64,000 nt of DNA, from contig JABYQR010000233.1 in assembly GCA_022592445.1 (NCBI GenBank), forward strand, positions 1 to 64,000. The letters run 5' to 3'. The notes beneath the pieces were generated by a model. That model searched no databases and was not told where the DNA came from. It saw nothing but the letters and a program-made list of their open reading frames with translations. Each line of letters begins with the position of its first letter. Positions within the stretch are counted from its first letter, which is position 1. The stretch is from Cytidiella melzeri (taxonomy: Eukaryota > Basidiomycota > Agaricomycetes > Polyporales > Irpicaceae). Positions 21,876 through 34,279 of this stretch are shown here, in pieces. Both the position numbers and the translations under genes were made by a program.

Positions 21876-22586
21876 TGCCGGTGCTGCTGTTGGTTGGTGA
21901 GGACAGTGGTGGCGGAAGGACAGAGACAAGGCCAAGACGCGTCGAGAGCGCGTTTCATGCCATCAATTTACTGGACGCGTTTTCGATTCCTGGCCGTGAC
22001 AAAATTTGGACCAGGCTCGGGCGCACTGAGGCACCAAGTCTGGCATGAAAGAGTCGGACCTCGTTCATGGCCAGGTCATACAAAATTGTCGATACACGTG
22101 GGTCCTTTCCAAGATTTCGCTGGCCAACGCTTCTCCGACCTGCCTGTATTCTCAGAATACTACTAGTGGTTCAAAGACACAGCAATGTGAGACACCGTGA
22201 CTGACCAGGGAAGGTACGCAGGCTAGAACACCGTTCATGCTCGCATTATCTGATGCACAGTCCTGCGGCCTTTTGTCTACAAATAGGAAAGAGCAAAGGA
22301 CGTATAAAGTGAAACGGAAGGACAAACAATAGCTTAGCCCGTGAGGACTATCCGGCCATATAGACTTGGTCACAGCTGATCTGACTTGTATCTCTTGTGC
22401 AGACCATCGGGCCAAAGCCATCTTTTTGGCCTCCGGACACGATGCAGCGGGCACTTATAAAGTCGTCCTCAGCATCACCTCCACTGCACGAAACCCCCTC
22501 AGATTATCTCTCGTTGCTGGCTAACGGGTCCTCCTCCATTATCACCTTCAAGCTTATCACTCTCACTCATTCACATCTCAATCGAC
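21876..22586. other. divergent intergenic region between nse3 and the next gene
   Basis: 710 bp serving as upstream region of both nse3 (minus) and the plus-strand gene starting at 22587. A TATA-like ACTTATAAAG lies at about 22453, and a CT-rich stretch before the ATG fits a fungal 5' leader. No further gene seen. Confidence 0.5.
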
Positions 22587-24283
22587 ATGTCTTCTGTAAG
22601 TGACGAGAAGCGGTACACCTTTTCTCGCAGAGTCCGCGATCTGCTGCTCTCCAAACCCAAAGAGTCTCCCAATCCGCCCTCTATCTCTCATCCAAGCCGT
22701 CTACCTGTGCGCCAGAAACGAAGCTACCGTGAAGTCGACACCAACGACTCCGACGTATGTGACCTGCACAACCGTTCTCCGTCGTCCGTTGCCACATCTC
22801 GCGGAGCGCGTGTTCGTCAGCGTACGGACTCCACTTCCTCTGTAGCTACCATTCGGCCGGTTTCCAAGTCTCTTGACCTCGGTAGGACAACCAGTCGGGA
22901 TAGCGAGCAGTCCGTATTAGACTCTTCGCAGAAGAAACATGTTCGAACCTCTTCCGCCGTCAATCTCAACCCTGGCCCAGCTGGTCTCGCCAGAACTGCT
23001 CTCAGCCGCTCAACGTCGCACAATCAAGTCCACGTCAAAGACGATGTTCCAAAGCACGCAGGAGTCGCCTTTCCCTCGATATCCACCTCCTCCGCGCCAC
23101 TTTTGAAAGCCAAGCTCGTCACGAAGCAGAAGACTTCAGTGCCTCTCTCGCGAAAGTCGTCCTCAATGATGTCCATCTGCTCTACTGACGACAAGGACCC
23201 GGCTCCGAGCAGGATGCCCGCCTCATCTTCCACCTCAGCTCGGCAACTCTCCCGTACTTCTTCGATGATGTCCATCGTCTCATCCGACAGCGGTCCTTGT
23301 CGCCCTTTTGTGTCGCGCATCCCCGTCTCTTCCTTCTCCAAAAGTCCATCCCGGAGCTCTTCACCGGACGACATCCCATCCGCCCTTGATCGTGCACTTG
23401 CACAAGAACTGGAAGACGCGGATGCGGGCACAGACTTCCGAAACATGGTTGCGTCTATAACACGTGCGACCAGTGCCAAGCATCGAGCCAGGCGTGCGCC
23501 AGATTATGCCCGCTCCTTCGTTTCTGCGTGCCTAGCAGACAAGTCGTTACTCAAGGGATGGAAGCGGGGTAGGTTTGACGTACAAGTGGATCCAGAGATG
23601 AAGCATATTGCTGTATGGGACGCAAACAATACGTGAGTTCACCACCTCTCACTACTACCAACACAGTTGTACTTACAATCCCATTCTTTCATCAGGGACA
23701 TCATGGCTTGGTGCGGAAGCCTGGTCGTCGCGGACACATCATCTCCCTCGGACCTCACCGCCGCCCAATACGACTACCCGCCCATCGAACTACTCGAACT
23801 CGAATTCAGCTCAGTCGAAGATCCACCCACCCTCACACCTCCATCCTCCCCCTCCACTCTCTCCCCTCCCCTCGCTCTTCCCCCAAACCAGAATTCCAGG
23901 TCTCGTACCTCGGCGGTTATTACAAAACAGACGCGTTCACTCCCGCTTCAGGCATCGCAATCGAACACTCGTGGAGATGGGGATACGCTCCCACCCCTGG
24001 CAGTCGCGACACATTGACACCCTACTCAGACAGACCTACCTACCTCCTCCCATTTTACGTCCCTATCCCCCTCTCCCTCTTCGAACGGTGCGAGTACCGC
24101 CGCTTCCGTATCAAATGTCGCATCGTGTTCGGCGCGAGGGAAGCAGGTCTGTCTCCGCTCGTCGCCCATTCTGGTGTCGTCGACGTCGCAGTCGAACATC
24201 TCAGGAAGGAAACACACATGGACGGTAGGAAACCGCTCTTCCAAACTGCCACTCCTCCTCCTTCGACTTTGAGCTCTCCATGA
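22587..24283 (+). CDS. conserved-looking hypothetical protein, Ser/Arg-rich N-terminus
   Basis: Three-exon model: 22587-23632, 23696-23813 and 23900-24283, giving 515 aa. The last intron (donor GTCGAA) is the least certain junction, but the phases fit. Residues 1 to about 280 are low-complexity Ser/Arg/Thr-rich with repeated SSMMSI(C/V)S motifs, which suggests phosphorylation and disorder. The C-terminal 180 residues or so are globular: MAWCGSLVVAD, SYLGGYYKTDAFTPASGIA, HSWRWGYAPTPG and RDTLTPYSDRPTYLLPFYVP. I do not recognise the family. It sits divergently from nse3. Confidence 0.6.
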
Positions 24284-24949
24284 ACGGGTTTCAATAGTTC
24301 TTTTTATCTTTTTTCTTTCTTTCTTTCTTTCACCACTTTTTTTCTCCAAACCTTGCTTTGCTGGTTCCTTCCACATCAGTCACTCTTTCTTCATACATGT
24401 ATATGTATACCAATCAGTATCCTCTTCAGGCTCTCCACCCCCCACACACTCATTTTGCATCTTGTTCTTGTCTCACATTGTATAGATGTACACATAAACC
24501 TCTCTGTTGTTTCCATTATTCTGACTGGCCTGCTATACGCCGTAGAATCGCCCGCTCCTTCCTCACATCGTTATCACTGTACTTTTATCACATCTTCCGC
24601 CCATACCCCCTCGCGTCCCAACGATCTTGTCACTATATACCATTATCAATACATGCATGTTTACCCCTGATTACCAACTGCACGAGCCGTGACATTTTGT
24701 CTGCGTCGATAACTGCTCGCACCGTTCGGCGCGATACTAGCTGTGTAGTCGTTCCTGCATCCGTGCGGTACAATCACCCTGGGTGTCTTCAAAGAGTATG
24801 AGAGGGAAGATACCAGCCTACGGCTGTCATCATTTTCAATTATTCCTGGCCAACAGGAGGGATACACAGTAATGTACTTTATCAACGCAAAAACCAGAAA
24901 CTGAAAAAAAAAGAGCTACGCGGTCGATTAAAGCTAAAGTTGAGTAAGA
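24284..24949. other. convergent 3' intergenic region
   Basis: Between the ends of two convergent genes. It holds a T/C-rich stretch (TTTCTTTCTTTC near 24315) and poly-A/T runs likely acting as 3' processing signals. No gene seen. Confidence 0.5.
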
Positions 24950-27900
24950 TTAGACAGGAACGGGCACTGGAGGAGGTAGTGTATTGGTAAGAAGATCTGC
25001 AAGTGCGAACGACAATTGGGCAGAATCCAACGGCTTCGACGGAGATTCCCTGTTCGAGTCGTCCTCCAAATCCGACGACGTCGGCGTGAGTGCCCCTTCG
25101 AAACACATGTGGGCATCAAAGCTGTGATACCATGCACTGTTCAAGAGGGGCTCTCTTTTGCCAACGTAGGCATGCCCGTCTGCGCGCGGCTCAGCGTCCT
25201 CTACAACTTTCGACCGCCAGGTAGGACGAGCAAGGCCGATAAAGGTACGTTTCCGCGCCTGTTTACTGAGAAGAGGCTCTGCTCCGCTTCTCCTAAGAAC
25301 AATTTTTTGGCTGAGATTGTCCGTTACGACCCCGACACCCATACGCTTCCGACCAGACAGGTCATACACGGCTCCAAAGTGCTCGCCGACGGAAAGAGTA
25401 GCAGGAACGGCGATCTGTATATCCGACTGCACGTCCGTTTGGCATTCGTCTTCGTCATAGACGACGATGTCCTCGTCCGATTCTGACGCCTTCTTGCGTT
25501 TCGGCTTCCTGGCCGTTTTCCGCGCGGCCAACTCGAGCCCGGTCTTGATGTGCTTCGTAGACACGTACTTTTCGCCGCGTATCCTGGCACAACTCGTGCA
25601 GTTACATATGTCGGCACACTTTGGACACATAAAGTCCGATGCGGAAGAATCGAATAGTATATGAGAGTACCTGTATCGAAGAAGCGACACGCGTCATTCT
25701 TTGACCAACGATTTTCAGCACAGAGATGAACACATACCTCTTGAGAATGCATTTCTCACAGAAGAGCAACGCGCATGGGAGACCGTCTGCACGAATGCTG
25801 CTACACTGCACCTTGTCATAGTTATTCTGATTCCTACATTGGTGACAATATCTTCCGTCGCCAACTATCCTTTTCGGTTTCTTCTGCTTCGCCGCTGGCG
25901 TCACTTTCTGCAGTATGCCAACTGACTTCTCCGACCTAGCATGCTCGTGAGAAGGCGCATCCGAGGATGAGCGAGCGTGATCAATCATTGTTTTCGATAC
26001 CGAGAGACGGCTGTCTTGCTGATCGGTTGTGTGCAAAGCCTCCTGTGCCTTTGCACTCGGCTTTCGAGGACGTTTACCTACCACCATCCCTGGGAGCTCC
26101 GATATTTCCACAAGTCCGCTTTGCGTCTCTCTCGCTCGTACAGCGTCATATGCCCGCTCCTTCCCAATTTCTATTGCCCTGCGCGATTTCGATCTTTGGT
26201 CCTCAATATAATCGGAGTCTGAGTCTGAGTCCGAGCCTTCAGTCTGGTATGGCGTGGTTTCGACGATGCTCACAGATCGCGAACGCACGGCAGACATAGA
26301 GACCGGAGGCGGAGATGGGGAAGGCGTTCGGAATTGGTTTGTATTCCCAGACGGAGCTAGAAGACTGGGATTGATCGTCCCGTTTTCCGTGTAGGACGTC
26401 ACATTTTCACCGTGGCCAAAATACGGAGTCATGGGCGAGAGCGAACTATCCTGAGGGTCAAGAAATGAGTTTAAATGCGCCCACGGGACTGCCTCCGAAG
26501 CCTCGTGAGGAAGAAGACCAGGTAGTGCGGCTACAGGACCATGGTTATGGGCATACACTTCTTGTTCGTGCGAATCATCTTCGACGCCCAAAAACGCGTC
26601 AAGACCGCGTACCGCCAGTAATTGCTGTCCACGTGCGCAGGCCAGTCGCTCGTCAGCGAGCCCTAGAGGGTTTGCTGACATGTCATGCGAGACAGTTCGT
26701 GTGATACCAGACGAAGCACACGAGGCGAATGGGAGGCTCTCCAAATCCGTCGGAAAACGACCGCTAGCTCGAGAGGAAGAAGGTTCCGATGCATAAGTAG
26801 GCGGTGACTGTGAGCGCCTTGATGGCGAAGGGTGCTTGGCAGCACCATAGTACTCCGTGTCCCTCCTGCTAACACCACGTGCCGCATACAGATGACGAAG
26901 CATAGGTCGCAGCGCTGCGTCCAACGACGTCGCATCTAGAAAACGATCTTCGATAGTTTCTTCAACGTCGCTCACATCCATCACGACATAGTCATGAAAT
27001 GGCTTCAAGACATCGCGAGCCTCATGACCCAAAGACTCGAGTCCAATATCGCGGCGCGAAACAGAAAAAGAAACCACGCTAATGTCCTTTCGCTTTCTCT
27101 TCGCTGGGGGAGAGCGCGCGTTCGGTGATCGAGGGGTTTTCTCTGGTCGTTTTCGCTTTTTGAGTGGAGCGCGCTGCTTTTGCGAGAGCTGACTGTTGGT
27201 CAAGGTTTGCGATGTTGGGGGCCTGAACGGATAGGCAGAGAGTGGACGAAAGTGTTCTCGTTTAAGACCGACGGATAGTGGTGATATTTCAACATAGACC
27301 TTGGCTCGTGGAAGGCTACCAGCTGGGGTATCATGCCTCTGGACTCCCCTAGGTCGCTGCGATTCAGAAACAGGTGGAGACGATAGTGGCGATGAATCAG
27401 GCTCAGCATCGTTTCTCGCTCGTGGAGTAGGCGTGTTAAACCGCATTGAACTAGCTTCGGGCTTGTGCACCGAAATCTGCGCAACAGGCTTTCAGTATTA
27501 GTCCAAATACTGACGATTTTACTCACGTGGAGAACTTGAGGTTCAACCAGAGTGCTTTCACCCGAGCTCTGCTCTCCAACTTGGAAAGAAGCACTGCGGC
27601 TGGCAGGTGGACTACTCCGAGCACTGTCAGCCGCAGTGTCATAGGTAGCAGGCGCTTCGGGCAGCGCAGAAGGTTGACGGGGTGCATAGATCTCTGCAGG
27701 TGAAGTAGGCGCAGACTGTGGTGGGCTATACCAAGGCGTCTCCGGTACGACAGAGAGCTCCTGTTTATAGCAACGATCGCGTTCATAAGATTTGTGATAT
27801 CGAGATCATCGGGGGCAAGCTTACCCTCTGCAAGACTGATTCCTCGGTAGTTGATAAATTCACGTCCTGTGAGATAGTGGGAGCGTTGATATTTTCCTCC

Positions 27901-28652
27901 TGGACAAGTGGAAGGTATGAGTCATCATATTGTAACGGCCAATGGAAGCTCAGCTTAGACGAAAGGTGAGGACATGCCTGCTGCGTATGAGTTGGTGGCT
28001 TTCTTGACGGAGAAAGTGGGTTCTGGGGGATAGGATTCGAGGAAACGACGACAATGTTCATGAATGGATTGTTATGAGTCAAGCTCTGGTGTTTGAGGTA
28101 AGAGGACGATGTCGAAGCCTGGGATCAGACAGTGCGTGATTAGCATGCGTGTGATTCATGTACAGTAAAAACAGCGCACCTTGCTGGAAGGCCAAGCACT
28201 CTCAGCAGCATCTGTGATCGGCGATACCATGCTTATTGGTACTTGCCAATGATGGTCAGGCTACCCAGGTAAATCAGTAAGGCAGCATCAAGAGGAGTGA
28301 CAAAGCCTACCTTTGCGGGAGACGAAGCCCGGGCCTCATCCGTCTCAAGCAGCATACCCGCCACATATTTTCGATCGTCCTCGCTATCAGTAAGAAAGGA
28401 GTCTGGAGACGTTGGAGACATGGCCATCATGTCAAAGCCGCTAATTTGCCTTTCTCCGGTGGACGTCAGCACTGGTGGTGGTGGTGGCATGAGTTGTCTA
28501 TGTTTCTCTTCAGGGAGTGTTCGTCGAGCCTCCTTCCTGTGCAGCCTTGAAGGCGAGTTCACCAGGTGTCGACTGGACGAGGGCGAAGTGTTGGCCTGGT
28601 AGAGCTTTCCGTCCCAGTTCGCAAGCGTTGTGAAGGGATGGTTGAAAGGCAT
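24950..28652 (-). CDS. CDCA7-like protein with 4CXXC_R1 zinc-finger domain
   Basis: Six-exon model: 28265-28652, 28180-28211, 27825-28118, 27527-27760, 25738-27476 and 24950-25670, giving 1135 aa. Most of the protein is disordered (Pro/Ser-rich, with basic KKRKRPEK- and KRKRKD-like clusters, so probably nuclear). Near residues 850-932 lies a dense Cys array: YCHQCRNQNNYDKVQC, LLFCEKCILKR, then after the last intron FMCPKCADICNCTSCARIRG. This spacing is that of the zinc-finger domain of CDCA7 and MAO-A repressor R1 proteins. Animal CDCA7 recruits the HELLS/LSH remodeller and supports DNA methylation. Fungal relatives are known; role here is inferred only. NAP1 and Nse3 are neighbours. Confidence 0.82.
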
Positions 28653-29290
28653 CGCGGTGGTTTCTTGCGTTGTCGCACACGTGGACTGTATCTAAATCTC
28701 CGCACATATGCGACTTCTGCGTCCTATGCGAGCGCGGTTGTAGCTAAGTAGCCTAGATCGCAAGAAATTCCTAAGATCGCCTCGCTAACCCTGAAGAGTT
28801 GATCCTGCTCTCGCACTGGCAGCTCCTAACAGTAGATGATTCCCTTTGGTGACGACAAAGGGTTGAGTTGTGCGCAGTGGTCGCTTCCAACGTCGCACAC
28901 GATGTCGAAGTCTGCCGACAGCGGATAAGTAGGAGCTGGAGTCGAAGAGGTCGCGTTCAACCACTGCTAGCCTAGCCGACGCTCGATTGCATACGCGACC
29001 TCTTCACGCGGCTTGCCGCTCACGTGAGCGGTGGGCGTTCAAGGACAAACCGACAGAGGAACGGGTGGTCCAAGAGTATCGTTACAAGCATGGTGGCAGA
29101 CACTATGTACAAATTAATGAAACGTGATTGTGTGTACCAGAGAGTAGTGAATGCAGTCAGTACACAAACACGTTGCATCGTTCACGGAAGGGCACGACGA
29201 AACCGGGGATTGAATACCAAGAATTTCAAAAGCGGGACCTAGTCATGAAGAAACGCGACTGGCGTTGTCGCGGCGTAGGCAGCAACACAT
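28653..29290. other. intergenic, promoter side of the CDCA7-like gene
   Basis: 638 bp between two minus-strand genes. Short frames such as 29024-29242 lack protein-like character. A repeated GGTCGCGT motif and GTGAGCGGTG near 28940-29035 are visible, but no defined regulatory site can be named. Confidence 0.45.
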
Positions 29291-30867
29291 TCACTGCTGT
29301 TTGCACTCTTTAGGGTCAACATTCTCCGAAGCAGCATCGCGTCGGGGTGGGCCACGTCTCCTCGCCGGTACATCCTCGTCAGAATCGTCCTCCTAATCGT
29401 CATCCTTAAATCGTCAGTTACCTTGAGAAGCTCATGTACGAAGGAGATGAATCATTCATACATCGTCAAAGCGATCCTCATCGTCGTCATCGTCCTCGAG
29501 GGACTCGAAATCGTCATCCTCATCGTCAAAGCCCTCGAACTCCAATGCATGGCCAGTGAACCAGTCGACAGCACGAGGAATGATCTATGTGCTCTTTCAG
29601 CTGTATTCGCCTGGCATCCACGACTGGAAACTGACCTTCTCCTTTAGATCCTCCCCAATTTGGTAATCAATCTCAAGCTGCTCCTCGACCGCCTCCAGCT
29701 CGTCCTCATCGATATCACCGTTCTCGATAGCGTCCTCTGCAGGAGGTGTGGGTGGGCTGAAGAAGTTGAAGAACGAGTCCACGCTCTTCGCCTTGCGAAC
29801 AAGTCGCGTTCGGTTCGTGTCTGGTACAACATATCAATCAGACGGCGCCGCGTATTTAGCACGAGACCCGGGCTTACTTTTATTACGTTGCTTTTTGATT
29901 TCAAACGCCTTGGTGAGGTCCTTATCCTCCTTCCAATCGATCTTTGTTCCGATCGCGCCATTGTACGCGAAGTCTCCAAAGTAGCCTACCTCCTCCTGGT
30001 ATAAGTACGTTTTCTCGAGAATAGTGTTTGTAAAGTAATCGTTCGGCTTGAAGTGGAACGAAAGCTTGAACCCGAGCTGCGACTCAGACGTTGGGAGATA
30101 TGAGACCGTGATGTCAGTGAGGCTTTTGAGTGCCTCGGCGTCGCGGTCAGTGATGATCTCGTTCAAACCAGGGTGGTTCCGCAACGCAGTGAGCCAGAAT
30201 TCAGGAATCGCTGCGGCCTCCGGCTCGCTTACTGCAGGCAGCGGCGTGTAGTCCTCGTCTTCTTTCTTGGACTCCTCCTCGCCTGCCTTGATTTCATCCA
30301 ACGTCGGCTTAGACTCGCCGAGGACGATCTCCCGCCGACGCTCCCATAGCGGTTTTTGAAGTTCAGAGTACTGAAATCCGATGTGAAAGATCAGTTCTTT
30401 ATCGTCAACAGCGGGTGAAACAAACGACAAAGGGTCGAGATCAATAAGATCAAGAAAGGGCGGGGAGATGTAGAGACAAGGCCAAAAACTGATAATGTAA
30501 CGCGTACCTTTTTCTCAAGTTCAAGGCATTCACGCTTGTACTTGTTCTGCAGCTCATTGTGCTTTGCTTGCACGCCCTTGAGCGCCTCGACACTCCGCTT
30601 TACCTCGTCTGGGAGGCTCTCGATGTATCCAGAGCTGCGACCGACCAGCCCTGCGAGCTTGCCCTGCACGAGACCGAGCATGGCGGCTTGGGCACTGGCC
30701 GAGAGGTTTGCAGAAGGAACGTCCTCATCTTCAGGCTCCTCGCTCTCCGTGATGTCGGGAACGGTTGGACGAGAAAGACCTTGGGTTATTGGTGCATGCG
30801 TCAAGGGAGTGTTTTGAGGAGTCGGGGCAGTAGGGTCGAGGTGACTGATTGGAATCGAGGACGACAT
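29291..30867 (-). CDS. NAP1: nucleosome assembly protein 1 (NAP1)
   Basis: Five-exon model: 30508-30867, 29878-30370, 29636-29820, 29462-29584 and 29291-29392, giving 420 aa. ATG at 30867 is preferred over the in-frame GTG upstream. The long dimerisation helix (LPDEVKRSVEALKGVQAKHN) is followed by the NAP fold: IPEFWLTALRNHPGLNEI, then LGFKLSFHFKPNDYFTN and the nuclear-export-like core. The signature RLVRK then DSFFNFFSPP follows, with the acidic C-terminal tail (FDDEDDDFESLEDDDD). The last residues CKQQ match the prenylation-like end of many NAP1 proteins. It is a histone H2A-H2B chaperone acting in nucleus and cytoplasm. Length is typical. Confidence 0.95.
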
Positions 30868-31550
30868 TGTGTGTTCCACGCAGCGATCAGAGGTAGAAGA
30901 AAGAAAAAGGACGAGCGATGGAAAAGGTTGCTGGTGAAGTTTTGTTCCACGCGAGGCTATTCTGCTGAGTTTGGATGCGCCTGATGTCCACAGCGCGACA
31001 TTTAAATCGGAGACGTATTACATGACTGAAACTGAATTGCGCCGACAGTCGGACTTTCTGGTCATTTCCAGCCAAATCCGAAGTCTCTCACATTCGCAAG
31101 TTACGTGAAACTCCTCGAGGCGACAGCAGCACACGACTAGCACTGCATGTGAGCTCTTTTTGCGCTATAGCTCGCAACAAGCCCACAGCTCCGCCAAATT
31201 GCGCTGGCAAGGAAATCGTGAGTTCTGCATCATCTCTTTTCGCTTTTTGACGGCTAAGATTCCGACCACCGCTGGTCTAGGCGAGCGATAGGCGTGTAAA
31301 ACTCAAAGTTCTGCAGACAATAAGCATTGGCCCCGGTGTGCCAAACAAGCTCAATCTTTCAGTTCGAGTATCTGGATGATGGCTGCCACACTTCCACGAT
31401 GATTATATTATCGAAAATGGTACCAGATACATATTCTACAACTGTGACTAACGATCTAAGTAAAATTCTGACAGGGACAACACTTACAGACCTAACCGCA
31501 GATACCTCATCAGCTATGTGTCCCATCTAGCTCCAGCGACTATCCTTCGC
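30868..31550. other. intergenic between NAP1 promoter and NACHT gene 1
   Basis: About 680 bp holding the NAP1 upstream region. The 5' leader of NAP1 has a TTTTTCTTTCTT-like pyrimidine tract on the minus strand (near 30900). No gene or remnant recognised. Confidence 0.45.
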
Positions 31551-33708
31551 CTACATCGACGCCACCCCCCTCGCCTTTTCCCGACTCTTTGCCACCTCCT
31601 CCGCACTAACATGAAACCTCTTGTCCGTACACCGCTTCTCGTCAACCACAAAATCCAGAAACGCCCTATGATGCACCTTCACGATTCCCTCAGCCTCCTC
31701 AGGTACGAGCAACACCGATTGCAGTGAGTCCAACGTCAGCATGACATCGCCCACTTTGAGACCCAACCTCTGTGCGATGTTTATAGGACTGGTCTCGAAC
31801 ACCTCTCCAAACCCCATTCTTCCGCGGCGGTAAACGACGAAGAGAAGACTGAGAATCGAACGCAGTCGAGAGAAGCACTCGGGAGAGCGTATGCTACCGA
31901 ACTCATGCTCAAGTAACTCTCGATAGAGCGCGTCAAGTTTGCCATTGGACTCGGAACCTTCGTATTTGGAGCCGTCGGCGTCGGCGAGAAGCATGCGCAT
32001 GCGTTCCCTCGGGTCGTGAACTCTACTGCTGATGCACCCGATAGCGGCGTCCGCGAACGCAAATAGCCCGTCGGCCTTCTTGACGAGAGCATCGATGTCG
32101 CTGCTCGAAGGCCAACCTGAGGGAACTTGAAACTTGTAGGCGACGCGAGGATAATCAAAAACATCCTTGAGCTTGGCCTGGAATAGAATGCGAATGTCGT
32201 CTGATACGGATGTGTAGTCGACGTTGTGCAACGAGAGCCTTTCGGTGGCGGACTGGAGTTGAGGAAGACTGAAGCCGGTATCGATGCAGGTGTCTGGACG
32301 ACTAGTGATCAAGAATTTCACGGTGGGTACGTGCTCAATACTACGGGCTAAATTGGATAAGAAAGTGTAGTAGTGGTGACCTGGGTAGTACGAGTTGAAG
32401 TCATTGTCGTTGCATTCGTCGAGACCGTCAATCACGACGACTGTGGATATGCCCGACTGAGCCACGGGATCGACTAGGAGGTTCTTGAACTGGTCAGGCA
32501 ACGACTTCAAGTTCCAGCAGATGTCCCAACTCGTGCAGAGCTTATGTAAAATCTCCCAAAATTTTGGAGAGGCGGTGTTGGTTGAATGCGCAATCTGGTA
32601 CGCGATGCTGGGCAATATTGCGCGTAGATCACCCCTCTCCTGCGATCGGCTTTTCGAGCAGAAAAAACTCGCTCCCAGTTTGCCTTCGGAGGAAAGCCAC
32701 TCGGCAAAGCTTTGCGATATGGCGGATTTTCCGCTGCCTGCATGGCTATCCAGCCAGAAAATCTGCTTCGCGTTCGGATCCGTGGCCCAGGCCTGTAGAG
32801 TATGGAGCACCTCTGTACGTGTGCCTTTGAGGCAAGAAGAACGAGAGTTGTCTGACTTGAATCCGGCGTCTTTTGCGCGGTCTAGCCAATCGAGGCTTTG
32901 GTCTTCAGCTTGTCGAGGAATGAATATTCAGTTAGAAGCTACAAATTGGGAAAAGCTTTACCATTTTGCTATACGAGTATTATGTTGAATTGAGTTAGAT
33001 ATGTATGAGGCAACATGACCGAATAGACGTACATGAGATTGCAAGTTGCAAGCGCGTAAACACTCCATCATAGATAGCTATGAACTTCTATGAGGGACAC
33101 CTCCATATGAACATCGGGGGACGGCTCACATCATATTCAAACAGGGTTTGTTGTAGTGCGGCGAGATACAGCGCAGCAGTGCCAGTTTCGAGCGTATGCT
33201 GATTTCTGCTTCCGTGAACGACAACGATGGTATCGTTAATCATTTGCAACTCTCTAGATGCGTGTAGTAGTCAGTCACGGAGCCATATAACACTGGCGTG
33301 ACCCGGACGCACTCTGTCAAAGTAACACGGCAATCCAACCATCTTTGGTCGTCAAGTGAGTCACAGGACGCAGGGTCGAAGAGGCTCTCAATCCGCCTCA
33401 ATAACTTTGTTGCATTTATTTTCATATCATTGTCACCTTTCTGTTCCGACTGATGATTATTTCCCTTCGAAAGTCATGCCGACAGAACAACTCACCTCGA
33501 TAATACAGGTAAGAATGGCAGTTGCGCCAGAGTACACTGGCGGCACTTTGCTTTCAGCAACGTGTTTCTCTGCGTCAACATCCGCAATTCCTGGAGCAGA
33601 TGCTTTGCTCTTGTGCCTATGCTCAGGCTGGGAACTTGCGGTGCCAGTACTGGGGCCTGTAGAGGAAATGCAGTTCAGACCTTTGAGCGGTGACTTGAGG
33701 GTAAGCAT
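31551..33708 (-). CDS. NACHT-domain STAND NTPase (NWD-type), copy 1
   Basis: Five-exon model: 33496-33708, 33313-33449, 33130-33253, 33033-33087 and 31551-32908, giving 628 aa; all phases close. The N-terminal 200 residues or so are mostly helical and encoded by small exons. The NACHT core follows: P-loop HAGSGKS (about 232-238), FFCSKSRSQERGD, Walker B VVVIDGLDEC (about 333-342) and the sensor KFLITSRPD. A winged-helix-like region and a conserved tail (LLVPEEAEGIVKVHHRAFLDF, then HVSAEEV) end the protein; no WD40 or ankyrin repeats follow. Such proteins are the fungal NLR-like set, linked in other fungi to non-self recognition and cell death; that role is inferred. It is divergent to copy 2. 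Confidence 0.85.
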
Positions 33709-34279
33709 TGCTATTGTGGCGGCCGTAAGTGGAAGGGTGTGGTACGTACTAGTAGTATAACACAAGAGAAATCCTTATAACTGCAGAACAAACTTGGAAG
33801 ATCCGCGCGGAGTTGTGATTGCAGTAGGCGCTAAACTGGGCGGGTAGAACTTTGAAAGTCCTCTGATTCCAGCCACTTCCATAATGATGGCCGGTCGTGT
33901 GTTCCTTCACACGGAGGCGGAGTACGAGCTGGGTGGCAATTCAAAGTCGCCGACCTGCCAAACGTTGCGCGGCACCGTAATGCCGGGTAACTCCGATTAC
34001 TGTTTGACGTACTTCGTCACAGTCCGACTGTAACTTTTCACAACCATACTTATATGGGAGGCCGCAGTTGGTTCGAGCGGCGACAACATATGATCGAGAT
34101 TGACTCATTTCAGCTTTGCCGGCACAGCGGGCGAGCGGATGCTATAGCCACATTAGGCTTTTGACTCCGTCCATTCAAGTTTCCTGGACGCAATTGCAAT
34201 GACATAGGTAAGGATGATTTTACTTATATATCGGCATGACTTTGAGATGTTGGTGCATCCCCTCAACTGATACACCGCC
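33709..34279. other. shared upstream region of the two divergent NACHT genes
   Basis: 571 bp between the start codons of copy 1 (minus) and copy 2 (plus). It could be a bidirectional promoter. An ACATACTTATATGGGAG segment near 34043 and ACTTATATATCGG near 34223 are TATA-like, the second about 50 bp before the copy 2 start. No gene inside. Confidence 0.5.

Noticed and set aside
23024..23479. Minus-strand 151-codon ORF inside the unknown gene 22587-24283
   Set aside because: Antisense of a Ser-rich coding region, no motif, no splice context.
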